Of a stretch of 64,000 nucleotides of DNA, positions 37,375 through 47,409 are shown one piece after another. The notes beneath the pieces were generated by a model that worked only from the letters and a program-made list of their open reading frames with translations, was not told the origin of the DNA and did not search any database. Every line of letters begins with the position of its first letter. Within the stretch, counting starts at the first letter, position 1. Origin of the DNA: Lactarius indigo (lineage: Eukaryota > Basidiomycota > Agaricomycetes > Russulales > Russulaceae); the NCBI GenBank assembly GCA_025766275.1, contig JAFKAC010000004.1, forward strand, positions 1,240,001 to 1,304,000, read 5' to 3'. Position numbers and translations under genes: made by a program.

Positions 37375-38902
37375 AGACAAAAAAACTCGAAAAAAAGAAG
37401 GGAAAAAGAAGAAAAAAAAGAAAAAAAAAAAAGGAAAGGCTCACATAAACAATAATTTGCTGAAGCCTTTTAACTTGGTCAAAACCAAGTTCAACTGCTT
37501 CCTCAAGCATTGCCTTGCATGCAAGATTTACAATATGGGCAAAGCATCTAAAAAGTGTTAGCAAAAAAATATTAAATAGTTTGACACTTACCTGATGTGG
37601 CGCTGCTCTGCAGAAAACCCAGTATTAGGATATTGCTTCTTTAACTGAGTTTCTAGTGCCTCCATCATAGAGCTGTTGTTGGATGCATTATCTGTTGTTA
37701 TCCAACCAATCTTTATTTAAAAAAAAATTAATTAGTCGAAATTTATATATAAAATGAAGTAGACATTACCTTTCTTTCAAGCCCCATCCTAGTAATGATA
37801 AAATGAAAGACCTCAGCTAACCTCTCTCCAGTGTGGGACCCAGGAAAATAGACAAATCCAATAAGGTCAGCTCTAAGGGTTAGCTTTTGCTGGCCATCTT
37901 GAGTCTGGATCTGCTCCAGCCAGTGAGCAGTAACAGCCATGTATGGCTTGAGGTCAGGGTCTGTCCACATGTCTGTGGTAAAAGAGACCCTCCCAAGGCA
38001 GCTTGTCTAAATAGAAGTTAGCCCTCAAGCACTAAGATATAATAATAAAATATTACCTGAATATGCTGAGACAAATTGTGGAGTGCCTCTGTACAGTTCT
38101 CCACAATGCGCTTCTGCATAGTGGTCCTGTGAGGGATGTCTGCATCACTCAGCTCAGGGCGGAGTAGGAGACACAGGTGGCGGAACTCTGGTCTCTCCAC
38201 AATCATCATAGGCTAAAAAAAAAAAAAAAAAACATTAAATAGGGAAAAAAAATTAAAATTAAATAAAAAACCTGATCTGTGGCAACAATAAATTGCACAA
38301 GGCCATCTAAAAAGTTGTCTTGAGTGAAGGGAGTGCGGCGCCTAGCTTGATGCTCTACAGGAACTCCAGTAACTCTTGCAACAGCTTCTTCTCCCTCTTT
38401 ACCTCTCAGCTCAATTTTGAGTCTTTGGCACTCTGTAACCCACTCTTCTGCATGGTGATTGAGCAGATGGGATCGCAGAGGACCTGTTGCAGTAGTGGAG
38501 CGATATGAGTGTACTTTGATGGACGCATCCTCTTGATGAAGTATCCTACAAAAATAATTTTTAGAAATAAAAATAACAATAAAAATAAAAAAACTCACAA
38601 GCAAAACTTGCACTGTTTCTTCCCATCAAGAGCCTGAAAAAACCTCAAGGTGTCATCACCTGAGCCCAGCCTTGAACCAGCTTTTTGAGCCCTCCTTGGG
38701 CGGCGAGTTGGAGTTGGAGGGTCAGAGCCGCCATCCTGAGGGCTATTGAAATTAGCGCCACCCTCCTGAGAGCCATCTGACCCATTTCCAAGGTCAAAGT
38801 TCTCAGGTTGGGGTGAGCTAAGGCCTCCCTATATTAAATTTGTTAAAAAATGATTATAAAATTAATAAAATAGATACTCACTTGATTGGCAGCCTGAGCA
38901 GG

Positions 38903-39409
38903 TGTTACGCTCCACCGGCGTTAGTCCGACTTGGACTCGAGGAAGGCGTAATCGACTTAGCAAAAGATAGGCGAATGGGGATCACGTGTCAACCCAACGC
39001 AAGCTGAACAGGGGTCCTTGGACACACGCTGCAGCTAAAAGTGAAGAAGTACTATCCCTTGGTGGATAGAAGCGGAAGCGCACTTAGTTCAAGACTAAGG
39101 CAAGATAGACGAGTCAAGAGAGTGGATTGAAGAAGACCAAGATGGGGACTCTTGGTCTTCCGAGTCGACTATTTATACAGATACACGCGGGCTTTAAAGC
39201 GCCACTCGAACAGTATGTAACCAATAGCGTAACTAGCTCGAACCCTAGTACCGCTATCCTAGGAATGAGTCATACATGAGTCACAATCACATGTAAACTA
39301 CTATGCTGACTGATACGAAGTAAGAGTCCATGACTAACGCTAATACCGGACCGTAGTCATAACCGGTCATGAGTCGTGTGTAATGAGTCATTAAGTCCGT
39401 ACCGTAACA
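38903..39409 (-). repeat. Gypsy-A 3' LTR
   Basis: 507 bp, starts TGTTAC and ends GTAACA, same length as and apparently identical to 46194-46700. Confidence 0.95.
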
Positions 39410-39412
39410 TCA

Positions 39413-39422
39413 CCCCCTTTTC
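39413..39422 (-). other. Gypsy-A polypurine tract
   Basis: GAAAAGGGGG on the minus strand, followed by TGA and then the 3' LTR. The same tract precedes the LTRs of Gypsy-B and Gypsy-D. It primes plus-strand DNA synthesis. Confidence 0.8.
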
Positions 39423-39794
39423 AGGAGTGAGGCCCACCTCACTAGTCCGCTACTGACTCCTGCCTCATTCGTTCGGCTTCGTCCTCCATCCTTGCCAATA
39501 TGTTAGCCCGTTCAAGACGATAGAGACTGTCCTTTTTGTCTTGAACCACCATCTCCTTCTCCATCTGTAGTTGCCGAATTCTCTTCTCCAGTTGGTCTTC
39601 GGCGAAGGCAAACTGCCGGAACCGACGCAGCTCTTGAGTAAGGGTGACATCCCCAATGCGCATGAGCAGCAAGTCTGTGGGGTGTCGATCGCGGAGCATG
39701 AAGTACTCTTCATGCGGGATGAAGGCGCGGTTGTCCTTAGGGAGGTGAGGTGTGGCGTAGAGGGGTTTACCATAAAGGAAGCCCGATCCCGGAA

Positions 39795-40595
39795 CTAGTC
39801 CGAGTACGAAGGGGTCTCCTCCTCGGATAACTTGTACGTGGGATGCTTGTACTGTCGGTCCGTTGGGGAGTTTGATCGGGAACGGAATGTAATCGGGTCC
39901 TCTATTGACCCGGAACCCCTCAGGGACGACGGCCCTGGTTGCGGGGTCTCGTTCGCCCATTGGTGTATAACGAGCCGCTTGTGCCACGGCGACTCGTCCT
40001 CTGTGTAGAGGCCCCCCCGCTGCGTCGACGAGGTAGGGAGTGGCGGCTGGATCTTCAGCGTAGAATTCATGATTAAGGAATGCGTGCCTGATGGGGTAGT
40101 GGTCTCCAAGCTCGTCTTCATCCTCATCTTCATCCAGTACTCCTTTCGCTCCTTCATCATCCGACGTCGGCAGGCGGCGATATGCAGTTGCTCCCGCTGC
40201 CACCGCGCCGCCGTCTCCTTCCACTCTTGTTCGTATTTCTGCATGGCGTTGGGCGGTTTCACCGCGCGGGACAGCTGCTTGAAGCCGAAAAAGCTCGTCT
40301 TCGGTGAGGAAGACTTCGGGCTCACCGGTGTCGGGGTTTGTAAGGGTGTACATTGGCGGAGGTGTTGGTTGAGTTGTTGTTGGATCGTCGTCGACAACTC
40401 CCTGTAGGGGCAGAGGGAATCGTTGCAATGTCTGGTACAGTTCTTCACTAGTGATAGGGCCGTCTTCCTCATGCTGCACGGCGGTACGGCCTCCATCTGT
40501 AACTCCAATGGTTGTGGTGTTGTCGGTGGAGTCGGGGTTGACAAGCGTAATGGAGGAGTCGTTGACAAGGGTGGAGAGGAGTGTGAGCTGGTCAT
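39795..40595 (-). CDS. Gypsy-A ORF3: overprinted +1-frame ORF inside the pol C-terminal extension
   Basis: An uninterrupted 266-codon ORF with a true ATG at 40595, in the +1 frame relative to pol. Gypsy-C has the same ORF from an ATG at the homologous place (60702). Gypsy-B has the homologous ATG and most of the frame, and Gypsy-D keeps the frame and stop in the part that is visible. The N-terminal half is Ser/Thr/Pro-rich. The middle has a charged helix, WKETAARWQREQLH followed by many Arg, Lys and Glu, probably a coiled coil. The C-terminus carries SLRGSGSIEDPITF. The helix is better conserved between elements than the Gly/Ala/Asp-rich pol sequence over the same bases. I do not recognise a family. 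The protein could be expressed by leaky scanning, a spliced mRNA or +1 frameshifting, none of which can be seen directly. Confidence 0.55.
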   Translation of the reverse strand: MTSSHSSPPLSTTPPLRLSTPTPPTTPQPLELQMEAVPPCSMRKTALSLVKNCTRHCNDSLCPYRELSTTIQQQLNQHLRQCTPLQTPTPVSPKSSSPKTSFFGFKQLSRAVKPPNAMQKYEQEWKETAARWQREQLHIAACRRRMMKERKEYWMKMRMKTSLETTTPSGTHSLIMNSTLKIQPPLPTSSTQRGGLYTEDESPWHKRLVIHQWANETPQPGPSSLRGSGSIEDPITFRSRSNSPTDRQYKHPTYKLSEEETPSYSD

Positions 40596-43500
40596 TGCGT
40601 CGAGTGGAAGACATAGGGCGGATGGGAGATGGGGACTTATCGCAACAAGAGGCTGTCCTTATATGCGTTTCTCTGTCGGGGTTGGAATTTTTAAAGTCCC
40701 GCACGGCTTCGTCGGCGAATACGTCATCCTTATCTATCCATTGATTATCGGAGTCAGGATAGCCCTTCCATTTGACGAGGTACTGAAGTCGACGCCTTCT
40801 GCCGAACCGCCGTGAATCTAGAATCTTCTCGACCTCGTATTCTTCTTCGTTATCGACCAAATCAGGTGGTGGGCGCTGATAGTTTGGTCCGTGCGTGGGT
40901 GTTTCGCGATAAGGTGTGAGAAGATCTATGTGGAAGACATCGTGGATGCTCCACTGTGTGGGAAGTTCGAGGCGATAGTTGACAGGGGACATCACCTGGA
41001 TGACTTTAAATGGCCCATGGCGCTTTGCGGCTAATTTCGTGGTTGGTTGATGGGTCCGTAAGTGGCGTCCTTCTAGCCACACGAGGTCTCCTTCTTTGAA
41101 TTTGGGCGTATCTTTGTGTTTGATCCAGGATTTTTGCGCCCGGAGCATGCAGGAGAAGGCGCGCTGTCGCGCTTGCTTGAATTGGTCTAGTCTTAGCGAC
41201 ACTTGTGGGATAGGGGAAGGCCTATCGGTCCAATCAGCGCGAGGATTGAATCCGGACAAGAGAAAGAAGGGGGACTCCCTCGTGGTCTCATTAGGCCAAT
41301 TGTTATGCGTGAATTCTGCCATAGGCAGATAACAAACCCAGTCGTCCTGTCGCTCATTTACCCAAAAGCGGAGATATTGCTCCAGCCACTGATTCGTTCG
41401 CTCCGATTGGCCGTCGGTTCTAGGGTGATAAGCGGTTGAGATGTTTTGGCTAATGCCAAGGATTTTGCATATCTCCCGCATGAACTTGGACGCGAAGCGG
41501 GGATCTCGGTCACTGATAACACGCGAGGGGAGTCCGAATCGTGGAAAGATGTGAGAAACGTACAGGGCCGCTGTCCCTTCGGCCGTTATCTCTTCATTGC
41601 AAGGGATGAAGATAGCCGCTTTGGTACAATCATGGTCTGTTACCGTGAGAATGGAGTCGTAGCCTCGAGAGACGGGGAGTTTGGTAATAAAGTCCACTGC
41701 AATTGTCTCAAATGGCAGGGCTTCCGGTTTCGGATAGATGGGTTGCAGAGGTGCTCTGATTGGTCGCAGATTAGCTTTGTGCCGTTGGCATTCTGCGCAC
41801 CCTTTGACGTAGTCCGTGACATCGTTCTTCATCTGTGGCCACCAGTAATGTCGCTCTGTAAGCTGGAGAGTTCGTTTGATACCCGGATGGCCGTAGACAG
41901 GGGAGTCATGATGAGCGGCGATGATGGTGCGTTTGTCGTGGATGCTGCCAGTGACTACTCGGCGTCCATCTTTGTACCATGTTCCTTCGATGTCTTTTAG
42001 TTTATGAGCGTCGACCCAGGGTTTCAACTTAGCTATGTCCTGCCCGTAAATGGGGTGTTCTGGTGTCATTTCCGCTGGTAGGATTTCAGGTCTCCAGTGG
42101 GGGTGTTGCGGTTTTTCTAATGTGGTGGCGCGTGCGAATACGCTTTCTGGTAATACAGTTACTCCTTCGTTGTCATTTTCTCCTTGGTCGTAATCTGGTC
42201 GTCGTGATAGTGCGTCGGCGCGGCCATTAGAAGTTCCTTTAATGTGGTGAATCTCGAAGTCGTATTCTGAGAGTTCGAGTACTTCCCTGGCTACACGCCT
42301 ACTGATCTTTTGCGGCGATTTCCAGTATTGTAGGTTGAGGTGGTCCGAGAATACTTTAATCTTATGGGGGGATCCTGCTAGAAGAGGCCTCCAATGGCGA
42401 AAGGCTTTAACGATCGCCAGGAGTTCGAGGTCGTAAATATCATAATTGTGCTCGGCTTCGTTGAGGGTGGATGAATAGTAGCCGATGGGATGTCGTTTAC
42501 CGTCTGTTTTACGCTGGAGGAGAACGGCTCCAGTGGCAAATCCTGACGCGTCGACTTCTAGTTCGAATTGTTGTGTGAGGTCGGGATGCGCGAGGACAGG
42601 TTCGCTGGTGACGAGGGCTTTGAGGTCTTGGAACGCCTTTTCTTCTTCGGTTCCCCAGTGCCATTCGGTGTCTTTCCGGGTAAGTTTGTTGAGTGGGCGT
42701 GCTTTGGTTGCGAAGCCTCGTATAAAAGGACGGTAAAAATTGCAAAAACCGAGGAAAGAGCGGACGTCCTTAACCTTTGTTGGCGTAGGCCAGTCCTTGA
42801 TGCCCGAAATTTTGACGGGGTCCATGCGTGTCACCCCCTTTTCAAGGATTACCCCCAGGTAATCCATGCGCGGAGAGTGGAAAAGACATTTTTCGAGTTT
42901 ATAGTACAAGTCATGCTCCGTGGATACACGGAGTACGTCTTTGACAGCTTCGACGTGATCTTGAAGCGAGTGATTAAGTCCTGTGGCAATGCCAATGTCA
43001 TCCATGTAGACACGAATGACGGTACCGCGTCGTTCGTGTTTTGCGATGATGTCCCTGAAGATGAAGTTCATCATAGTCTGGAACGTTGCCGGGGAGTTGG
43101 TTAAGCCGAAAAAACATCACCGTGGGTTCGAATAAGCTGTAACGCGTTTTGAACGCTGCTTTTTCCTCATCTCCTTCCTTGATTCGTACGTTGTTGTACC
43201 CCCATCTAACGTCGAGTTTGGTGTAGATGTGAGCATTGCTAAGATCAGTGATGAGGTCGGAAATGAGAGGGAGTGGATATTGATTGCGGATGGTGACCGC
43301 ATTAATTTTCCGATAGTCTTGAACAGGTCGTAACTTTCCATCCTTCTTTTTGATAAAGAAGAAGGACGACGCATAGGGAGACTTCGAAGGTCGTATGTAC
43401 CCTTTCTTCAGCTGTTCGTCGATCCATTCGCGTAGTTTCTTGTCCTCTTCTTGGGTCATTGGGTATATTTTACAGTCAATTGCGTCTGCGGTTCCTGGTT

Positions 43501-44217
43501 TGAATTCGATGGCGTGATCCCAGGGCCTGCTGGGCGGAAACCTGTCCGACGCTTCTTCGCTGAAGAGACGTTCGAATTCTCGATATTCAGGGGGTAACTC
43601 AGCTTTAGTGACGTATTGCTGAGCGGCGATAGCGAGATCGGTGGCAGTGGCCCTGATCCGACATCCCTCTTCGAATTGTTGCCGTTGCTCGTCTGTAATT
43701 ACACAGGAGTGTACTATCTCGTAATCGTCGTTTTGAACGGTGGTTGAGGCAACGACCGGCGTGGCCTTGATATATGGGTTGGTTGATCGAATAATGATGG
43801 GAAGCATGTCTTCGTGAATGGCAGCTTGTGACCATTTGATGTGTGGGTCATAGATGGCGAGCCAGGGGTATCCTAGTACGATGTCTTCGTTGCCGATGTC
43901 TGTAATAAGGAAGCGCATTTCCTTGTGAATGCCTTTAGTTTGGACATCGACATCTGTATAATGGGTGATACGCCCCGATTTATTTTCTGTGTTATCGATA
44001 TTCCATATCTTTTTGGGAATTTCGAGTTGTCTGGTCCCAAGTCCCATCCTCTTCGCAAAGGATGGTTTCATGAAGCAATGTGTCGCTCCACTGTCGACTA
44101 GTGCTCGTATGTCGGCCATTGCGTAACTGGTGCGAATCGATACTGGAACTCTCATAGAACGATAGCGAGTCATGATTACACTGTTACAATTAACTGCCCT
44201 CACCCAGGCCGATGGGT

Positions 44218-46173
44218 TCAGGCGTCCTGAAAACCCTCCTTTTTCCACAATTGTTGGAGGATAATGTCTTTTACGTCGTCCGATTCTCCTGCTACTCCGT
44301 TTAACCAATCGTTAGCGCGCTGTTGAGGGGGTACGTCTTGGACCGCCCTGGTAGCGACTTCCGGTTCTTGTTGATGATAGTCGGTATCGATATACCGACT
44401 GGTGGATGCTTGGGGTTGATACCCTCCTCGTGGCTGCCTGCAATCTCTGGCCATGTGTCCGTCCTTCCCGCAGTTATAACATGTAACTGGCCTTTGGTTG
44501 TTGCGTCCTCCGCCTTTTTGCAAGAATCCTCCCCTTGGTCGGTATGGGGGACGAGGGGCAAGTATGTCTTCGGCCCCTGCAAGTCGCCCTCGGATTCGAT
44601 CTGCGGAAGTGTCCATGGCATTCGGATCGCGTAGATTTCTTGGCTGCCATGAACTTCTTGGTGGTCCTTGCCATTGTCGTTGTTGTCGTTGTCTCCCTTG
44701 TCCTGATCCTTGCCCAGTGGGAACTCCCTTGTTTAGTACCGCTTTAAGATGAAGATATTGTTGTTGACGAGTGGTAGCTGCTTCCTTCCACTCGCGGTAG
44801 TTGCGGGGATTGTCAAGGGTGTAGACCTTTTCATATAGGTCTTTTGGTAATCCGCTCGCAAATAGATCTAGCGTTTGCGGATCATCGAGTCGATATTGAG
44901 CGCGGCGTATCAGTTGTTCGAATTGGGTACAATACTCATCTAGATTGCCCCCAATCATCTTAATTCCCTTTTTAAGCTCGTATTGAGCTTGTTCTTGTTC
45001 CATCGTATTACGGAAGCGCTGCATAAAGCTGCGCGTGACTTCGTTCCATAGTCCTTCGCTAGTTCGGGGTATGCCGGCTTGTATCTGGCCGTTGAGCCAA
45101 GTGAGCATCGCCAATACCCATTCGCTGACGTTGACGCCCTTGATGTAAGATAGGAAGAGTAGGGCACGTCGATATGGAGTCGCCATAATGCCTTCGTCGG
45201 CGTTCATGCCCCAGTAGACATGCCATTGAGTAAGGAATGCCTCAACTTTGGCGCGTTCCCCGTCGAATACTGTAGGTGCTTCGCCAGCCAACTTGTTACT
45301 TGGAGGGGGAACGATGGGACCTACACCTGGTAATCCTCCTCCTGGTGGTCCTCCCGGGAATCCTCCAGGGAACCCTTCGAACCCTGGTCCTCTTGATGGG
45401 GGTCCCCCACCTCCTCCACCAGGTAGACCATTAGGGGGTCCTCCTCCGCTGGGGGGGTCGGCTACGTCGGGTCCAATGGCACGATGGATTGCTACGTCAT
45501 CGTCAGTCATTCGATGACCTGTGTATGGGTTAATGGGAGCTAGATTAGCTCGCGATTCTTCTGCAATGCGTCTTTGCTCGTCTAGGGCGATTTGATCTCT
45601 TGCTTCACTAGTGAGGTATGCTTCTTCTTGAGTGATGGTGGCTGTTGCCATTGCGACTGCTGGGCTGCGGATATGGATTACTTCTGGTTCGGGTTGATGA
45701 ATAGTTAACAACTCAGTTTGTTGTATGATGTGATCACCGATAGCTCCTAGGCTTGCTTCTTCGGCTGGTGTTGTTCCTCGACTTGGTGACTGTTGACTGT
45801 TGGAGGCTTCTTCTCCGCTGATCCCTTCGTCAGTGTGTTCCTGTGTTTGTCCATCGATAGGACCGTAATCTGCGCGGCTATTAAGTTCTCGCGCGTCGAT
45901 ATCGCAGTTGTAGTTTCTTCCTGCTGGTCGTACAATATCCCAGCGATGATCTATGGGGTTCCAAGTAACCTCGACCCAACAGAGATGGTCAAAGTTGAAC
46001 TCAACGGGTCGGAAACGGTTAGGTCCGTTGAACTCTACGAAATATCCGGTGTCTTCTCCTCTTTCTCTCCACTGGGCTGCTCCTAAGAATCTTGTTGGTA
46101 CGTTACGGTCTCCTCGTCGCTCAATATGATAGGGACGGAATGACGTCCACTGGTCTCTGGTCGAGTACGCCAC
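44218..46173 (-). CDS. gag: Gypsy-A gag (probable GTG start)
   Basis: Frame of 651 codons from GTG 46173 to TGA 44218. The N-terminal region of about 174 codons has no ATG; the first Met codon is at 45651. Yet its protein sequence is closely matched in Gypsy-C (for example TRDQWTSFRPY and GYFVEFNGPNRFRPVEFNFD). The frame is also open upstream into the LTR, where no in-frame ATG occurs before a stop. Then come a Gly/Pro-rich linker, the capsid-like Retrotrans_gag region (QWHVYWGMN, LASGLPKDLYEK equivalent) and a CCHC zinc knuckle (CYNCGKDGHMARDC). It ends LWKKEGFQDA, overlapping pol in the -1 frame at GGGTTTT. Gag makes the particle shell and binds element RNA. Confidence 0.85.
   Translation of the reverse strand: MAYSTRDQWTSFRPYHIERRGDRNVPTRFLGAAQWRERGEDTGYFVEFNGPNRFRPVEFNFDHLCWVEVTWNPIDHRWDIVRPAGRNYNCDIDARELNSRADYGPIDGQTQEHTDEGISGEEASNSQQSPSRGTTPAEEASLGAIGDHIIQQTELLTIHQPEPEVIHIRSPAVAMATATITQEEAYLTSEARDQIALDEQRRIAEESRANLAPINPYTGHRMTDDDVAIHRAIGPDVADPPSGGGPPNGLPGGGGGGPPSRGPGFEGFPGGFPGGPPGGGLPGVGPIVPPPSNKLAGEAPTVFDGERAKVEAFLTQWHVYWGMNADEGIMATPYRRALLFLSYIKGVNVSEWVLAMLTWLNGQIQAGIPRTSEGLWNEVTRSFMQRFRNTMEQEQAQYELKKGIKMIGGNLDEYCTQFEQLIRRAQYRLDDPQTLDLFASGLPKDLYEKVYTLDNPRNYREWKEAATTRQQQYLHLKAVLNKGVPTGQGSGQGRQRQQRQWQGPPRSSWQPRNLRDPNAMDTSADRIRGRLAGAEDILAPRPPYRPRGGFLQKGGGRNNQRPVTCYNCGKDGHMARDCRQPRGGYQPQASTSRYIDTDYHQQEPEVATRAVQDVPPQQRANDWLNGVAGESDDVKDIILQQLWKKEGFQDA
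44230..44236 (-). promoter_or_regulatory. Putative -1 ribosomal frameshift site, Gypsy-A
   Basis: On the minus strand G GGT TTT in the gag phase, 9 nt before the gag stop codon. Pol is open in the -1 frame. A possible stem (GCC..ACCC pairing with GGGT..GGGC) begins 6 nt after the heptamer. The same heptamer and stem occur in Gypsy-C. Confidence 0.6.
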
Positions 46174-46180
46174 GATGAGG

Positions 46181-46191
46181 ATCTTGGTCTT
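46181..46191 (-). other. Gypsy-A primer-binding site, self-priming type
   Basis: AAGACCAAGAT on the minus strand, 2 nt inside the 5' LTR. It is the exact reverse complement of ATCTTGGTCTT at 46434-46424, the expected first bases of the transcript. No tRNA 3'-end match is evident. Confidence 0.7.
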
Positions 46192-46193
46192 AA

Positions 46194-46700
46194 TGTTACG
46201 CTCCACCGGCGTTAGTCCGACTTGGACTCGAGGAAGGCGTAATCGACTTAGCAAAAGATAGGCGAATGGGGATCACGTGTCAACCCAACGCAAGCTGAAC
46301 AGGGGTCCTTGGACACACGCTGCAGCTAAAAGTGAAGAAGTACTATCCCTTGGTGGATAGAAGCGGAAGCGCACTTAGTTCAAGACTAAGGCAAGATAGA
46401 CGAGTCAAGAGAGTGGATTGAAGAAGACCAAGATGGGGACTCTTGGTCTTCCGAGTCGACTATTTATACAGATACACGCGGGCTTTAAAGCGCCACTCGA
46501 ACAGTATGTAACCAATAGCGTAACTAGCTCGAACCCTAGTACCGCTATCCTAGGAATGAGTCATACATGAGTCACAATCACATGTAAACTACTATGCTGA
46601 CTGATACGAAGTAAGAGTCCATGACTAACGCTAATACCGGACCGTAGTCATAACCGGTCATGAGTCGTGTGTAATGAGTCATTAAGTCCGTACCGTAACA
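46194..46700 (-). repeat. Gypsy-A 5' LTR
   Basis: 507 bp; paired with 38903-39409; flanked outside by GCAGG (46701-46705). Confidence 0.95.
46424..46468 (-). promoter_or_regulatory. Gypsy-A LTR promoter: TATA box and presumed start site
   Basis: TATAAATA at 46468-46461 (minus strand) and ATCTTGGTCTT beginning 34 nt downstream at 46434. The spacing is identical in the other three Gypsy LTRs. The 11-mer is also part of a hairpin with the AAGACCAAGA just upstream. Confidence 0.6.
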
Positions 46701-47409
46701 GCAGGTGAAGAACCTGCAAAGGGGTCCTCTCCCTGCTGTGAGGGTCCAGGAGGGCCACCTGAAGCTGCAGAAGAGCCTAGATTAAAGTGCACATGTCTGG
46801 CACTGGCAACTGATGTCTGAGCAGCTGTGGATGAAACTAACACAATATGAGTGTATGGATACCATCAAAACAATGAGCACATACCATCAAGCTGAAAAGA
46901 CATCTCCAAAGCACCACCAGGAAGCTCCCGCTGTTTGACCTGGCTCTTCTTGGTCTTTGGCCTTTTTGGAGTCCTCTTGGGTGTTGAAGGGGCCCTCTTC
47001 CTAGATCCAGCCATAGTAGATGTAGCCAAGAGTAGTACAAAAAAAAATAAAAGAAGCAAGTTGAAGTAGATCAGCTGAGATCGGGCAGAGATGAGGAGAG
47101 ATGAGACTGTAGCAGACAGCAGGAGCCGAGACGAGAGCGTGGGAATGCGTGTCGTACATGCGGTGGCTGCGAAAATTCCTTGCCATTGCATTGCGTAACT
47201 CGCGTTCGTGCTCGCCAGCACGAGCACGAACCACTGGCACGGGTCTGCGACCCACCCTCTCTCTTGGCTATCAGGTATGTATTTCTTTTTTTTTTCGTGG
47301 CTCACTGACTCGCCCAGACACACGCCCTCGCAGGTAACAAGGCAGCGGCAAGACCTGCCCTGCGACAACGTCGCCCCGAACCCCCAAGCCCCCAAGGCAG
47401 CCACGGCGC

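Larger units (their letters stand above)
39442..44308 (-). pseudogene. pol: Gypsy-A pol: protease, reverse transcriptase, RNase H, integrase, chromodomain, C-terminal extension (one frameshift)
   Basis: The first frame (44308-42998) overlaps the gag end in the -1 frame and carries aspartic protease ALVDSGATHCFM and the start of the reverse transcriptase. At 43109-43114 the minus strand has six T where the frame needs five (MFFGLTNSP block), moving the rest to the second frame (43074-39442). That frame has the RT active site YMDDIG, RNase H (EVDASGFATGAVL), and integrase with the HHCC finger (HPGIKRTL ... CAECQRHK) and DDE core (AVDFITKLP, ISDRDPRF, TDGQSERTNQ). A chromodomain follows (YLVKWKGYPDSDNQW), which in this group directs integration to chromatin marks. 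About 370 further residues end in a probable coiled coil rich in Arg, Glu and Leu. The frameshift lies in a homopolymer, so a sequencing error is an alternative. Confidence 0.92.
38903..46700 (-). mobile_element. Gypsy-A: complete Ty3/Gypsy chromovirus, 7798 bp, nested in hAT-2
   Basis: Two 507-bp LTRs (38903-39409 and 46194-46700) look identical by eye. A 5-bp target duplication GCAGG flanks it (38898-38902 and 46701-46705). Order on the minus strand: 5' LTR, primer site, gag, protease, reverse transcriptase, RNase H, integrase with chromodomain, long C-terminal extension with overlapping ORF3, polypurine tract, 3' LTR. Identical LTRs mean very recent insertion, yet pol has a one-base frameshift (43109-43114). 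Confidence 0.96.
35805..47014 (-). pseudogene. hAT-2 transposase gene, interrupted by Gypsy-A
   Basis: The gene starts at ATG 47014 with a basic region (MAGSRKRAPSTPKRTPKRPK) and ends near 35805. After the Gypsy-A insertion at 38903-46700 it continues with a BED-like zinc finger around 38450-38620 (CKFC, then HLLNHH). The catalytic core follows: FTTDMWTDP and VTAHWLE at 37900-38000, then HTGERL. Later exons carry CFAHIVNLACKA (37500-37560). The C-terminal hAT dimerisation block VPCERVFSAS lies at 36000-36060. Except for the 7.8-kb insertion the exons look open and the motifs complete, so the gene was probably intact when Gypsy-A arrived. The insertion lies in an exon and creates a GCAGG duplication. 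One intron holds the (AAAAAG)n array. Confidence 0.8.

Noticed and set aside
37062..37564. Lys/Arg-rich and Phe/Leu-rich ORFs.
   Set aside because: Translation of the (AAAAAG)n microsatellite inside a transposase intron.
40423..43104. Plus-strand ORFs opposite Gypsy-A pol (up to 184 codons).
   Set aside because: Antisense shadows of a well-supported pol gene. Unlike ORF3 they show no shared block in the other elements that is not explained by pol conservation.
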